A stretch of DNA of 64,000 nt, taken from the NCBI GenBank assembly GCA_963643165.1, contig CAVIJD010000007.1, forward strand, positions 1 to 64,000, read 5' to 3'. The translations under genes and the position numbers were made by a program. Positions within the stretch are counted from its first letter, which is position 1. Each line of letters starts with the position of its first letter. Of this stretch, positions 47,068-56,045 are shown in pieces. The notes under the pieces were generated by a model, which worked only from the letters and a program-made list of their open reading frames with translations, was not told the DNA's origin and did not search any database. The stretch is from F23-D06 sp963643165 (GTDB lineage Bacteria; Bacteroidota; Bacteroidia; Bacteroidales; WCHB1-69).

Positions 47068-48882
47068 TTAACCCACCATCAGGTTTTCGATGTCAGGATA
47101 CTGGTGTTTTGACTCTTTTTTGTGGCGGGTGAGGGCGAACGCCAAGGTGAGCGTGCCGATACGTCCGATGTACATGTTGACCACTAAAATGAGTTTGGCG
47201 GCCGTGCCCCAGCTGGAGATGCACCCAGAGGAGAGCCCGCAGGTGGTAAATGCCGAGGTGGTCTCGAATATCACATTCCCAAGCGCGGCATCCGGTTCTG
47301 CAAGGGTGATGAAGAAACAAGAGACGAAGATGAACGACAATGACATCAGAATGATGGAAAAGGCCCGGTCAACGAGAGAATAAGGTATCGTGCGATGGCG
47401 GTATTCGATGTTCTTCTTGCCTTGTATGGTGTTCATCACCGACTTCACCAGCACGAATATGGTGGTGGTCTTGACACCGCCGGCGGTAGAGCCCGGCGAG
47501 CCGCCGATGAAGATGATGAGCGTGATCATCAACAGTGTGGAAACTTTGAACCCGTTGATGTCAAAAATCATAAACCCTGACGTGCGGCAGGTTACGATCT
47601 GCAACAGGGAGGCAAAGAACTTGTCGAAGAAAGTCTTTTTGCCCGCCAAGGCACCGTCTTTTTCGATGAACAGGAAAAGCAATGTGCCCGCCAATATGAT
47701 GACGGCTGTGGTGACAAGCACAATTTTGGTTTGCGGCATCAGACTCTTCCAGCGGTGCTTGTGGCGCTCGCGGATGTTTCTGACGCTGAAGAAGTCGCGG
47801 ATGGTCAGGAATCCGATTCCCCCTAAAAAGACCAATATCGCGATGATGACTTGCGGGAAGCTGTTGTCGGTGACGCCAAGCTCGAGGAGGCTTTTGTCTG
47901 TCAACGCAAAACCGCCATTGTTGAAAGCCGAGATGGTATAGAAAAGGGAGTAGAACAGGTTCTGCGAGTTTGTTTCAAAGAACCCCGTGGTTGTCCAATA
48001 GGTATAGAGGAGCGCGACGCCGGAGAACTCGATGACTGCCGTGGTGAGTATGATGCTCCGCAACATCGGCACCGACTCTGACAGCACGTTTATCGACAGC
48101 ATGTCGCGCACCATGTATTGGTAGCGCAGCCCGACGGAGGAACGCGACAGGAAGGTGGTGAAGAATGTTGCGAAAGAGAGGATGCTGATGCCGCCCAACT
48201 GGATGAGTATCATGATGACGATCTGCCCTTTTACGGTAAAACAGGTACCTGTGCTGACGGTGGACAGCCCGGTGATGCAACTGGCACTGGTGGCGGTGAA
48301 CAGCGCGTCGGTGAACGAGATCCCGTTGACTGTCATGCGGGGCATGCTCAATAAGACGGTGCCGAAAACTATCAGCAACAGAAACGAGGCCACCATCAAT
48401 AACGGCGGACTGATGTTCAACCGCCCTATCGCACCGCTTGCCTTGGTCAACTCAACCGAGACGATAATCAGGAAATAGACCTGTATGAACAGCAGATAAT
48501 AGTTCTCGAAGTTGCGGGCACTGAATATCTTAAGGTCTAAATGGAATACAAACACGGTGAGAAACTGCACGATAAGCAGGAAGATGATGCACCCCTCAAT
48601 CCACGATTTTTTCAGAAATTCTTTCCGGTGCAGCGAATAGAACAGGAATACGAAATATTTTAGCACATAAAAGCAAAGACTTGCGTGGATGAACACCCGG
48701 ATGAAGTTCTTTGCGCCTAAGGATATGTAGAATCCGTGATAGCAGACGATGCAGATGATGGTGGTGAGGGAGATTACCGCACTGGCAATCTGCAAAATAC
48801 GTTGCACCTTGTCTTTGTAGGTGGCAATGTGCAGCTTGTGCCGGCTGTACGCATACTCGTTGTGCGGCCTGCGGGCAAACAT
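47068..48882 (-). CDS. trkH: TrkH/KtrB family potassium transporter membrane subunit
   Basis: A 604-aa inner-membrane protein that forms the K+ (or Na+-coupled K+) uptake pore. There is an extra N-terminal membrane region of about 150 residues, then the four-fold repeated pore with P-loop signatures TATSASCITGLSTVST, FNNGGFAL, GGSPGSTAGGVKTTT and TTSAFTTCGLSSG. The start overlaps the stop of the upstream TrkA gene by one base (TAATG), so the two subunits are coupled. Confidence 0.95.
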   Translation of the reverse strand: MFARRPHNEYAYSRHKLHIATYKDKVQRILQIASAVISLTTIICIVCYHGFYISLGAKNFIRVFIHASLCFYVLKYFVFLFYSLHRKEFLKKSWIEGCIIFLLIVQFLTVFVFHLDLKIFSARNFENYYLLFIQVYFLIIVSVELTKASGAIGRLNISPPLLMVASFLLLIVFGTVLLSMPRMTVNGISFTDALFTATSASCITGLSTVSTGTCFTVKGQIVIMILIQLGGISILSFATFFTTFLSRSSVGLRYQYMVRDMLSINVLSESVPMLRSIILTTAVIEFSGVALLYTYWTTTGFFETNSQNLFYSLFYTISAFNNGGFALTDKSLLELGVTDNSFPQVIIAILVFLGGIGFLTIRDFFSVRNIRERHKHRWKSLMPQTKIVLVTTAVIILAGTLLFLFIEKDGALAGKKTFFDKFFASLLQIVTCRTSGFMIFDINGFKVSTLLMITLIIFIGGSPGSTAGGVKTTTIFVLVKSVMNTIQGKKNIEYRHRTIPYSLVDRAFSIILMSLSFIFVSCFFITLAEPDAALGNVIFETTSAFTTCGLSSGCISSWGTAAKLILVVNMYIGRIGTLTLAFALTRHKKESKHQYPDIENLMVG

Positions 48883-49577
48883 TACAGGTTTATTTTGATG
48901 AAATAGTCGATGTCGTGTTCTTTCCCGAAGAGCACAAAGACATCGCCGGCCTGAATGACGGTCTTATTGTCGGGTACGCCGAGAATATGCTGCCGGGTGT
49001 CGAGTTTGTCTGCCACCAGTTCCTCAAAGTTGCGGCGGATGGTGATGAGGCTGAGTTTGTGGTTCTCGCGGAAGTCGATATCGCCGACCGAAAGTCCGAT
49101 GAGGCGTCCAGGGGTGATGATTTCGGCAACCTTATAGCCGTCAGGAAGTTGCAGGTAGGAGATCATGTTGGGGTTTGTCAGCCGCTCGGCGAGCAACGTG
49201 CCCACTTCGTCCTCGGGTGACAAGAACTCCGTAATGCCCATCTTTTCCAGAATGGTGCGTTGGCTCTTGCCCATCACACGGCAAATGATGCGTTTTACGC
49301 CTAAATCGAGCAGATTCGCGGTGCAAAGCAAGCGACCGATGAAGTCGTTGCCAATGGCCACGATGACAACGTCGAAGTTTTGGATGTTTTCGTTGTACAG
49401 CGCCCGCTGGTTGGTGGCATCGACACAAACGGCATACGCCACGTCTTCGGAGATGTCTTGGATGACATTGATGTCAGAATCAATGACTAACACTTCGTGA
49501 CCTCGCTCCGAAAGGGCAAGACTGATGGCTTGTCCAAAATGCCCTGCCCCGATGACTGCAAATTTTTCTTGTGCCAT
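48882..49577 (-). CDS. trkA: TrkA/KtrA potassium uptake regulatory subunit
   Basis: A 231-aa cytosolic regulatory subunit that binds nucleotide and gates the TrkH pore. The RCK_N domain starts AVIGAGHFGQAISLALSERGHEVLVID (Rossmann GxGxFG) with acidic Asp35 at the end of strand 2. The RCK_C domain covers about 140-225 (EIITPGRLIGLSVGDIDF, QAGDVFVLFG). A single RCK pair, as in KtrA, differs from the doubled E. coli TrkA. It has its own -7 box and is the first gene of the pair. Confidence 0.95.
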   Translation of the reverse strand: MAQEKFAVIGAGHFGQAISLALSERGHEVLVIDSDINVIQDISEDVAYAVCVDATNQRALYNENIQNFDVVIVAIGNDFIGRLLCTANLLDLGVKRIICRVMGKSQRTILEKMGITEFLSPEDEVGTLLAERLTNPNMISYLQLPDGYKVAEIITPGRLIGLSVGDIDFRENHKLSLITIRRNFEELVADKLDTRQHILGVPDNKTVIQAGDVFVLFGKEHDIDYFIKINL

Positions 49578-49601
49578 ACCTTTTTATTTTTTTTAAGCCG
49601 G

Positions 49602-49609
49602 CAAAAATA
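49602..49609 (-). promoter_or_regulatory. -7 promoter box of trkA-trkH
   Basis: TATTTTTG followed by CCGGC on the minus strand, 24 nt upstream of the ATG at 49577. Confidence 0.65.
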
Positions 49610-49704
49610 CAAAAATTAGATACTGTCGGTTTCTGTTTGTCTTTCACTGCACTATTTCCAGTTCTCTATGCCGCATATATATGAATGTATAAAACACTCC
49701 CTCT

Positions 49705-50193
49705 CTATTCCTGGCCATCCGCAATCTGTCGCAGCAGTTCTTGGCAGGCTTCTTCGAGCAGGGTGATAACCAGTTCAAAGTCGGCAGGGCCGCCGTAGTA
49801 AGGGTCCGGAACGGCACCATAGCGGGCGTGGTCTGTCAGAAAGTCGGCGATGCGTCTGACCTTGTTGCGTTCATTCTCGTTGGTGGCCATGGTGCTGATG
49901 GTGCGGTAGTTGTCGTCGTCCATTGTCACGATTAGGTCAAAACGCCGGAAGTCGGAGTGTTGAAACTGCCGGGCATGGCTGTCGAAGCGGTAGCCGTGTC
50001 TGCTGCCGCATTGGCGCATACGCTCGTCCGGAAGTTGCCCTACATGCCAGCCTCCGATGCCGGCAGAGTCGATGGTGTAGCGGTCGGCCAGTCCTTGCTG
50101 CTCAACGAGCGTTTTCAGGATGCCCTCGGCCGCTGGCGAACGGCAGATGTTACCGAGACAGATGAACAGTATCGAGTATTTGTCTGTTTTCAT
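49705..50193 (-). CDS. Low molecular weight protein tyrosine phosphatase
   Basis: A 162-aa cytosolic phosphatase. The active-site loop CLGNICRS (Cys12 to Arg18) and the general-acid Asp in DPYYGG (Asp130) are intact. Such enzymes dephosphorylate tyrosine kinases of capsule synthesis or arginine phosphates; the target here is unknown, and no kinase lies nearby. It lies on the same strand as the aminotransferase but is separated from it by a hairpin. Confidence 0.93.
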   Translation of the reverse strand: MKTDKYSILFICLGNICRSPAAEGILKTLVEQQGLADRYTIDSAGIGGWHVGQLPDERMRQCGSRHGYRFDSHARQFQHSDFRRFDLIVTMDDDNYRTISTMATNENERNKVRRIADFLTDHARYGAVPDPYYGGPADFELVITLLEEACQELLRQIADGQE

Positions 50194-50261
50194 ATTCTAT
50201 AATGTGCGGTTGTGTTTCAATTTCAAAATGAGTCTGTTACGTTGTTCGCTTTTTTTGCTGA

Positions 50262-50303
50262 CAAAAACATCCGCAGCGTGGTGTATGGCGCTGCGGATGT
50301 TGT
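50262..50303. terminator. Terminator hairpin between aminotransferase and phosphatase genes
   Basis: Perfect 13-bp arms AACATCCGCAGCG and CGCTGCGGATGTT with a 10-nt loop. On the minus strand it is followed by GTTTTTG, so it ends the aminotransferase transcript. Confidence 0.82.
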
Positions 50304-50350
50304 TATACCCTGGTCTGCCCCAAAAGCAGGCCGGCACGTGTCGTTTTTTG

Positions 50351-51583
50351 TTATTTCAGATGCTCAACGGCCACTTTTATACGGCGGCAAGCCTCTTTGA
50401 GCTTGTCTTCAGAAGTGGCGTAGGAGAGACGGATGCAGTCGTCGTCGCCAAAAGCGCTGCCTTGCACTGTGGAGACCTCGGCGTCAAGCAGAATATAGAA
50501 TGCCAAGTCTTTGGAATTCTCGATGACGGTTTTGCCATACTCTTTGGCAAACTGGGAGTCGGCGGGCACATTTTTGCCGAAAAGGCTCTTGACCTTGGGG
50601 AAGAAATAGAAGGCGCCGTCGGGCATGCAGACCTCAAATCCCGGAATTCCCTTGAGCAGACCATATACAAGGTCGCGTCTTTCCTTGAACGTTTCGCGCA
50701 TCGTCGTAATGGCTTCCGACTGTTTGGGGTCGATCTGCATGGCGCGCAAGGCGGCACGTTGCGAGATGGAACCTGTGGCCGACGTAATCTGTCCTTGCAT
50801 CTTGCTGCAAGCTTTGGCAATCTCGAGCGGTGCGCCGATGAAACCGATACGCCAGCCCGTCATGGCATAGCCTTTGGACACGCCGTTGACGGTAACCACC
50901 TGGTCTTTGATGAAATCAAACTGGGCAATGCTCTCATGGCCGCCCACAAAGTTGATGTGCTCGTAAATCTCGTCTGAAAGGATGACCATCTGCGGGTGCT
51001 TTTTCACCACTTCAGCAATGGCGCGCAACTCCTCTTTGGAGTAAATCATGCCCGTAGGGTTTGACGGGCTGCTGAAAATCATCAGTTTCGTGTTGGGCGT
51101 GATGGCGGCTTCCAGTTGGGCGGCCGTTATCTTGAAACTGTTCTCAATCTTGGCCTGCACAAACACGCATTTCGCACCCGCCATCTCTGCAATGGCCTTG
51201 TAAGAGACCCAGTAGGGCGTGGGGATAATCACCTCTTCGCCGGGGTTCACCAACGACATCACCACTTGATAGATGGCTTGCTTGCCGCCTGTGGAAACCA
51301 CAATTTGGTTCGGCGCGTAATCGAGGCCGTTGTCTCTCTTGAACTTCTCGCTTACCGCTTTCAGCAGGTCAGCATAGCCCGGAACTGGCGGGTAATGGGT
51401 GAAATTGTCGTCAATAGACTGTTTGGCAAACTCCTTGATGCAGTCAGGAGTGTTGAAGTCGGGCTCTCCGATGCTCAAACTGATCACGTCTTTGCCGTGA
51501 TCTTTCATCTCACGGGCCAATGCGGTCATAGCCAAAGTCTCGGATGCTGCCATTTCTGTAACTCTCTTTGAAAGTCTTTCCAT
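50351..51583 (-). CDS. Aspartate/class I aminotransferase
   Basis: A 410-aa PLP enzyme of class I-gamma (I-beta/AspB type) that transfers amino groups between aspartate (or prephenate or aromatic acids) and 2-oxoglutarate. Signatures are SIGEPDFNTPDCI at the N-terminus, FSSPSNPTGMIYSKEEL, and the PLP Lys in VNGVSKGYAMTGWRIGF, with the substrate-binding Arg near the end. It is monocistronic, with a promoter box 92 nt upstream. Exact substrate range is not decided by sequence. Confidence 0.93.
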   Translation of the reverse strand: MERLSKRVTEMAASETLAMTALAREMKDHGKDVISLSIGEPDFNTPDCIKEFAKQSIDDNFTHYPPVPGYADLLKAVSEKFKRDNGLDYAPNQIVVSTGGKQAIYQVVMSLVNPGEEVIIPTPYWVSYKAIAEMAGAKCVFVQAKIENSFKITAAQLEAAITPNTKLMIFSSPSNPTGMIYSKEELRAIAEVVKKHPQMVILSDEIYEHINFVGGHESIAQFDFIKDQVVTVNGVSKGYAMTGWRIGFIGAPLEIAKACSKMQGQITSATGSISQRAALRAMQIDPKQSEAITTMRETFKERRDLVYGLLKGIPGFEVCMPDGAFYFFPKVKSLFGKNVPADSQFAKEYGKTVIENSKDLAFYILLDAEVSTVQGSAFGDDDCIRLSYATSEDKLKEACRRIKVAVEHLK

Positions 51584-51674
51584 ATTATTATTGTAGTTTT
51601 TTATTATTATAGTGTTTTTCTATCTATCTGAATATCAAGTTATTGAAAAAACTTTTAAAATTTAAACGCCGCGG

Positions 51675-51682
51675 CAAAGGTA
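51675..51682 (-). promoter_or_regulatory. -7 promoter box of the aminotransferase gene
   Basis: TACCTTTG followed by CCGC on the minus strand, 91 nt upstream of the ATG at 51583, leaving an A+T-rich leader of about 85 nt. Confidence 0.6.
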
Positions 51683-51906
51683 GGAAAAATAGTATCACAG
51701 AATCATTTGAAAAGAAAAGTACACACGGCGTGAAAAATATCGATACATTTTGTCATTGTCTTCATTTTTTCTTCTGTCCAGTCGGTCAAAAATCACGTTC
51801 CCATTCCTTTTAAAATCATTTCCTTTAATATAATCCATTGATACACAATAAAATAAAAATCGATAAAATTTTTTCAGATATTGGTACGACAATTAGAAAA
51901 TAATGA
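51683..51906. other. A+T-rich divergent region between the aminotransferase and rex
   Basis: These 224 nt are part of the 361-nt gap at 51584-51944. They lie between two divergent promoter boxes and are strongly A+T-rich. No gene is seen. A short reading on the minus strand has no recognisable feature. No convincing Rex operator (TTGTGAA/TTCACAA-like) was found by eye. Confidence 0.55.
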
Positions 51907-51914
51907 TACTTTTG
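51907..51914 (+). promoter_or_regulatory. -7 promoter box of rex
   Basis: TACTTTTG followed by CCGC lies 30 nt before the rex ATG at 51945. Confidence 0.7.
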
Positions 51915-51944
51915 CCGCGATTTAAATAGATAAAAAAATACCGA

Positions 51945-52607
51945 ATGAAAGCGCGGACAGACAAGTCACTGGTGGTTTTGAAATCGACATTGAGCCGGCT
52001 TCCGATGTATTACAGCATTTTAAGCAAAATGCGACATGACGGGGAGGTTAACGTGTCGGCGTCTGTCATTGCCAAGAAGTTGAATCTCAACCAAGTGTTA
52101 GTGCGCAAAGACCTGTCGAGTGTCAGCAGTGAGGCCGGCACGCCACGGGTCGGGTTCAAGGTTGAGCGTCTCTACGAGGACATCGGCAACTTTTTAGGCT
52201 ACCGCAACGTGGAAGAGGCCGTGCTGGTAGGGGTGGGGAGTCTTGGACATACGCTCCTTTCGTATGGTGGTTTTCAGAACTTCGGGCTCTCCATCGTAGC
52301 AGGATTTGACAACGACGAGAACCTCAACGGCATCAAGGTCAACGGCAAACCCATTTTGCCCATGGAAAAAATGGCGAACCTTGTGCGGCGCATGAAGATA
52401 CGGATAGCCATCATTGCGGTGCCCCAAGACCAGGCGCAGATGGTGTGCGACCAGCTGGTGCGTGCCGGCATTCAGGCCATCTGGAACTTTGCCCCCGTCA
52501 CGTTAGACGTCACGCCCGACATTCTTGTGAAGAACGAGAATCTGGCCGCCTCGCTTTCGCTGCTTTCGCACAAACTGAGCCAGAAACTGAAAAAGTCAGA
52601 ATATTAG
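51945..52607 (+). CDS. rex: Redox-sensing transcriptional repressor Rex
   Basis: A 220-aa DNA-binding repressor that senses the NADH/NAD+ ratio. The N-terminal winged helix is at 10-80 (YYSILSKM, SASVIAKKLNLNQVLVRKDLS, the recognition region), and the Rossmann domain has VLVGVGSLGHTLLSYGGF (about 93-110). The C-terminal swapped helix ends the protein. In anaerobes Rex typically controls alcohol dehydrogenases, hydrogenases and other NADH-consuming genes. Here it sits directly before an iron alcohol dehydrogenase and a hydrogenase cluster on the same strand, which makes them its likely targets. That link is inferred from position. Confidence 0.95.
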   Translation: MKARTDKSLVVLKSTLSRLPMYYSILSKMRHDGEVNVSASVIAKKLNLNQVLVRKDLSSVSSEAGTPRVGFKVERLYEDIGNFLGYRNVEEAVLVGVGSLGHTLLSYGGFQNFGLSIVAGFDNDENLNGIKVNGKPILPMEKMANLVRRMKIRIAIIAVPQDQAQMVCDQLVRAGIQAIWNFAPVTLDVTPDILVKNENLAASLSLLSHKLSQKLKKSEY

Positions 52608-52651
52608 AAAAAACGGACACTATAAAATAAACCCTTAAATAATTTGGAATA

Positions 52652-53869
52652 ATGAAAAGATTCACATTGCCCAGAGATTTGTATCATGGTGAAAACGCAC
52701 TTGAAGCACTGAAAACCTTTACCGGAAAACGTGCAGTAGTCTGCGTTGGCGGCGGAAGCATGAAACGTTTCGGATTCCTTGACAAGGCCGTCTCTTACCT
52801 TCAGGAAGCCGGCATGGAAGTCAGACTCATCGAAGGCATTGAGCCGGATCCCTCCGTTCAAACCGTCATGAAAGGCGCAGCCGTAATGCAGGAGTTCCAA
52901 CCCGACTGGATTGTGGCCATCGGCGGTGGCTCCCCCATTGACGCGGCCAAGGCCATGTGGATAAAATACGAATATCCTGACACTACCTTTGAAGACATGT
53001 GCAAAGTGTTTGGGCTGCCGAAGTTGAGAACCAAAGCCAAATTCTGCGCCGTCTCCTCCACGTCAGGCACCGCAACCGAGGTTACCGCCTTCTCCATCAT
53101 CACCGACTACGAGAAAGGCATCAAATTCCCGATTGCTGACTTTGAAATCACCCCCGACGTGGCCATTGTGGACCCGGCGCTGGCACAGACTATGCCCCAG
53201 AAACTGGTTGCCCACACGGGCATGGACGCCATGACGCACGCCATCGAGGCATACGTGTCCACCGCAAACTGCGACTATACCGACCCCTTGGCACTCTATG
53301 CCATCAAGATGATACAGCGCGACCTCATCAACTCCTACAAAGGCGACACGGAGGCACGTAACGAAATGCACAACGCTCAATGCTTGGCCGGCATGGCATT
53401 CTCCAACGCACTGCTCGGCATCGTACACTCAATGGCGCACAAAACCGGCGCTGCCTTTGCCGACTTTGGCGCGCACATCATCCACGGTGCCGCCAATGCC
53501 ATGTACCTGCCTAAGGTTATCGCGTTCAACGCCAAAGACCCTGTGGCACGGAAACGCTACGCCACCATCGCCGACGAAATGAAACTCGGCGGCAGCACCG
53601 ACGAGGAAAAAGTCCGCCTGCTCATCAGCGAACTCCGCAAGATGAACGATGAACTCAACATCCCCCACTGCATCCAACACTACGGCGCCGACTCCTATCC
53701 CTGCGAGCAAGGCTTCGTGCCCGAGAAAGTCTTCCTGGAAAGACTTCCCGAAATAGCCAAAAACGCCATCGGTGACGCCTGCACGGGGTCAAACCCCAGA
53801 ATACCGTCTCAGAACGAAATGGAAGAGCTGCTGAAATGCTGCTACTATGACACCGAAGTTACTTTCTAA
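52652..53869 (+). CDS. Iron-containing alcohol dehydrogenase
   Basis: A 405-aa enzyme of the Fe-dependent (group III) alcohol dehydrogenase family, close to butanol/1,3-propanediol types, that reduces aldehydes or oxidises alcohols with NAD(P)H. The cofactor loop is VAIGGGSPIDAAKAMW (about 89-104). Metal ligands are in GMDAMTHAIEAYVS (Asp and His) and GIVHSMAHKTGA, then HGAANAMYLP. The substrate is not fixed by sequence. It lies 44 nt after rex with no terminator between, so the two probably share a transcript. A strong hairpin follows at 53892-53978. Confidence 0.93.
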   Translation: MKRFTLPRDLYHGENALEALKTFTGKRAVVCVGGGSMKRFGFLDKAVSYLQEAGMEVRLIEGIEPDPSVQTVMKGAAVMQEFQPDWIVAIGGGSPIDAAKAMWIKYEYPDTTFEDMCKVFGLPKLRTKAKFCAVSSTSGTATEVTAFSIITDYEKGIKFPIADFEITPDVAIVDPALAQTMPQKLVAHTGMDAMTHAIEAYVSTANCDYTDPLALYAIKMIQRDLINSYKGDTEARNEMHNAQCLAGMAFSNALLGIVHSMAHKTGAAFADFGAHIIHGAANAMYLPKVIAFNAKDPVARKRYATIADEMKLGGSTDEEKVRLLISELRKMNDELNIPHCIQHYGADSYPCEQGFVPEKVFLERLPEIAKNAIGDACTGSNPRIPSQNEMEELLKCCYYDTEVTF

Positions 53870-53891
53870 GTACTATATTACCTACAATTAG

Positions 53892-53978
53892 CGTCAATGG
53901 CTGCGGGCATCCCCTGTTTACAACTTGTTTTCTCACATTGCTCATAATGACTATAGCCTGCGGCCATTGACCTTTTTG
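53892..53978 (+). terminator. Long hairpin terminator after rex-adh
   Basis: GTCAATGGCTGCGGGC and GCCTGCGGCCATTGAC (53956-53971) form 16-bp arms with two G-T pairs around a 48-nt loop, followed by CTTTTTG. It separates the rex-adh unit from the hydrogenase unit. The loop is long, so a regulated structure is also possible. Confidence 0.7.
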
Positions 53979-54029
53979 ATTGAACATCAACTAATCAACA
54001 ACATAAAAACACAACATTAGCAACAATCT

Positions 54030-54317
54030 ATGAATATTAAAGTTTGCGTCGGCAGCTCCTGCCACCTGAAAGGCTCTTACGAGGTTATTGAAGTTTTCAA
54101 GGAAATCATTAAGAAATACGATGTGGAAGACCTTGTCGAACTGCAGGCAAGTTTCTGCCTCGGACATTGCGCCACGGGCGTAACCGTAAAGGCTGACGGC
54201 TGGGACAAGCCGACCATAGAGAAATTGGGCACAGACGAGTTATTGTTACACAACGTAAACAAGGACAACGCCGAAGAACTGTTCGCAAAACAAATCTATC
54301 CAATGCTTAACCTCTAA
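54030..54317 (+). CDS. Thioredoxin-like [2Fe-2S] ferredoxin (HydC/NuoE-like)
   Basis: A 95-aa small redox protein. Four cysteines in the pattern CVGSSC (residues 6-11) and CLGHC (43-47 region, FCLGHCATG) match the thioredoxin-like [2Fe-2S] fold of NuoE, HydC and related hydrogenase subunits. It lacks the N-terminal helical domain of full-length NuoE. It is the first gene of the hydrogenase unit, 12 nt before the PAS-containing hydrogenase, so it probably passes electrons to it. No -7 box is clear upstream; the 51 nt before it are A+T-rich and contain a short inverted repeat. Confidence 0.85.
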   Translation: MNIKVCVGSSCHLKGSYEVIEVFKEIIKKYDVEDLVELQASFCLGHCATGVTVKADGWDKPTIEKLGTDELLLHNVNKDNAEELFAKQIYPMLNL

Positions 54318-54329
54318 CGGAATCGTTTT

Positions 54330-56045
54330 ATGACACATTTTTTGGAGTTGCGGAACGCCCGGTGCAAGGATTGCTACCGGTGCTTACGGGAGTGCCCTGT
54401 CAAAGCCATCAGATTCAAGGGACATCAGGCAGAAATCATCGAAGACCGCTGCATCCTGTGCGGTCACTGCACGCTGATTTGTCCTCAAAATGCGAAAGTC
54501 GTACACAGCGAACTCGACAATGTCAAGGCACTGCTCAACAATAGTGCAGACAAGGTTATTGCCAGTGTGGCCCCCTCGTACATTTCCAGTTTTGGGCTCA
54601 AAGACTTTTCTGTCATGAAACTGGCGTTGGCCAAAGTTGGATTCTTTGATGCCGAAGAGACGGCCGTAGGCGCCCAACTGGTGACGGAAGAGTATGCAAA
54701 ACTGCTGAAAAGCGGCGAATTTGAGAACTTCATCACCTCAGCCTGTCCTGCAACCTGCCGTATGATTCAAGAATACTACCCCAAGGCGCTCAAATATCTC
54801 GCCCCGGTAGATTCTCCTATGGTAGCGCATGCCAAACTCCTCAAGAAACAGCATCCGGAGGCCAAAATTGTTTTCATTGGACCTTGCATTGCCAAAAAAC
54901 GCGAAGCCGAAGAGAGCGAAATCATCGAGAATGTGCTCACTTTTGAAGACTTAAGTCTGCTGTTTGAGGAGAAAAACATCAAACTGGAGGAGATTACCCA
55001 CGTTGCCATCGGCGGCAAGAAAGACGAAGCGCCGAACATGGCGAAGGAATATCCTATCAATCAGGGAATCATCAACTCTTTCAAGGAGTTGCCGGAGGGC
55101 TATGAGTACATTGCCATCGACGGTCCCAAGAAATGCGTCGAGGCCTTGAGCAACATTGAGTACCTGTCGCACGTGTTCTTGGAGATTAACCTCTGCGTAG
55201 ATGGCTGCGTGAGCGGTCCTTGTTCTTTGGCCAAAGAGGGCGGCGGCGTGAGAGCCACGGCTGAAATCAGGGAGTATGTGAAGAGAGAGCGCGAAAAAGA
55301 CAGTTCCATCGCCCCGGCCACGCTGCCCGATGTGAGCATCACTGCTGCGCACCAGCGCATACGCAGTCACAGTCTGCCCGCCAGCGAACACGACATAGAG
55401 GCCATTCTCCACAAGACGGGCAAGATGACACCCGAAGACGAACTGAACTGCGGTGCGTGCGGCTATGCCACCTGCCGCGAAAAGGCCTGGGCCGTCTATA
55501 ACGGTTATGCCGACATCGAGATCTGCCTGCCCTATATGCGCCAACGCGCCGAGTCGCTCTCCTACGAGATTATACAAAACAGCCCTGAGGGCATCATCGT
55601 GCTCGACTCTGACATGAACATTGTGGAACTCAACAGCAAAGGACGGGAACTGCTCGGCATCGATGACCCTAACGCCAAAGGACGCCCCGCCATCGACTTC
55701 TTCAACCCGCTGGACTTCTGCAATGCCTACAACAAAAAATGCCACATCGACTGTGAACAAATGTATGTCCACTCTTCCGGCAAATACGTCAACCTCTCCA
55801 TCAACTACCTCCCCGGACAAAATGTGCTGTTCGGCATCATGAAAGACATCACAGAAGATGTCAACTATGAGGACCAGATCAAGAAAGTGAAGATGGAAAC
55901 CTTGACCACAACCGACGAAGTCATCAAGAAACAGATGCGCGTGGCACAGGAAATCGCCTCCCTTTTGGGCGAAACCACCGCTGAGACGAAAGTGGCGCTG
56001 CTAAAACTGAAAAAAACGTTAACCGACGATAAACCAGCGCAATAA
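54330..56045 (+). CDS. hydS: Sensory-type [FeFe] hydrogenase with PAS domain (HydS-like, group C)
   Basis: A 571-aa protein. Domain order: two [4Fe-4S] clusters (Cys12/15/18/22 and Cys41/44/47/51), an [FeFe] hydrogenase H-cluster domain (about 75-320), an extra Fe-S segment of the Fes type (CGACGYATC, 374-382, plus Cys399), then a PAS domain (about 405-510) and a helical tail. H-cluster motifs are TSACP (136-140), GPC (184-186) and CVDGC (289-293). The usual proton-relay Cys next to the first ligand is Ala138, as in group C sensory hydrogenases, which turn over H2 slowly. No kinase domain is attached. It probably reports H2 or redox state to the phosphatase encoded next, whose ATG overlaps its stop by one base. 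Confidence 0.9.
   Translation: MTHFLELRNARCKDCYRCLRECPVKAIRFKGHQAEIIEDRCILCGHCTLICPQNAKVVHSELDNVKALLNNSADKVIASVAPSYISSFGLKDFSVMKLALAKVGFFDAEETAVGAQLVTEEYAKLLKSGEFENFITSACPATCRMIQEYYPKALKYLAPVDSPMVAHAKLLKKQHPEAKIVFIGPCIAKKREAEESEIIENVLTFEDLSLLFEEKNIKLEEITHVAIGGKKDEAPNMAKEYPINQGIINSFKELPEGYEYIAIDGPKKCVEALSNIEYLSHVFLEINLCVDGCVSGPCSLAKEGGGVRATAEIREYVKREREKDSSIAPATLPDVSITAAHQRIRSHSLPASEHDIEAILHKTGKMTPEDELNCGACGYATCREKAWAVYNGYADIEICLPYMRQRAESLSYEIIQNSPEGIIVLDSDMNIVELNSKGRELLGIDDPNAKGRPAIDFFNPLDFCNAYNKKCHIDCEQMYVHSSGKYVNLSINYLPGQNVLFGIMKDITEDVNYEDQIKKVKMETLTTTDEVIKKQMRVAQEIASLLGETTAETKVALLKLKKTLTDDKPAQ

Noticed and set aside
51683..51906. Rex operator in the rex upstream region
   Set aside because: Only weak TTG/CAA half-site matches were seen; nothing close to a full palindrome.
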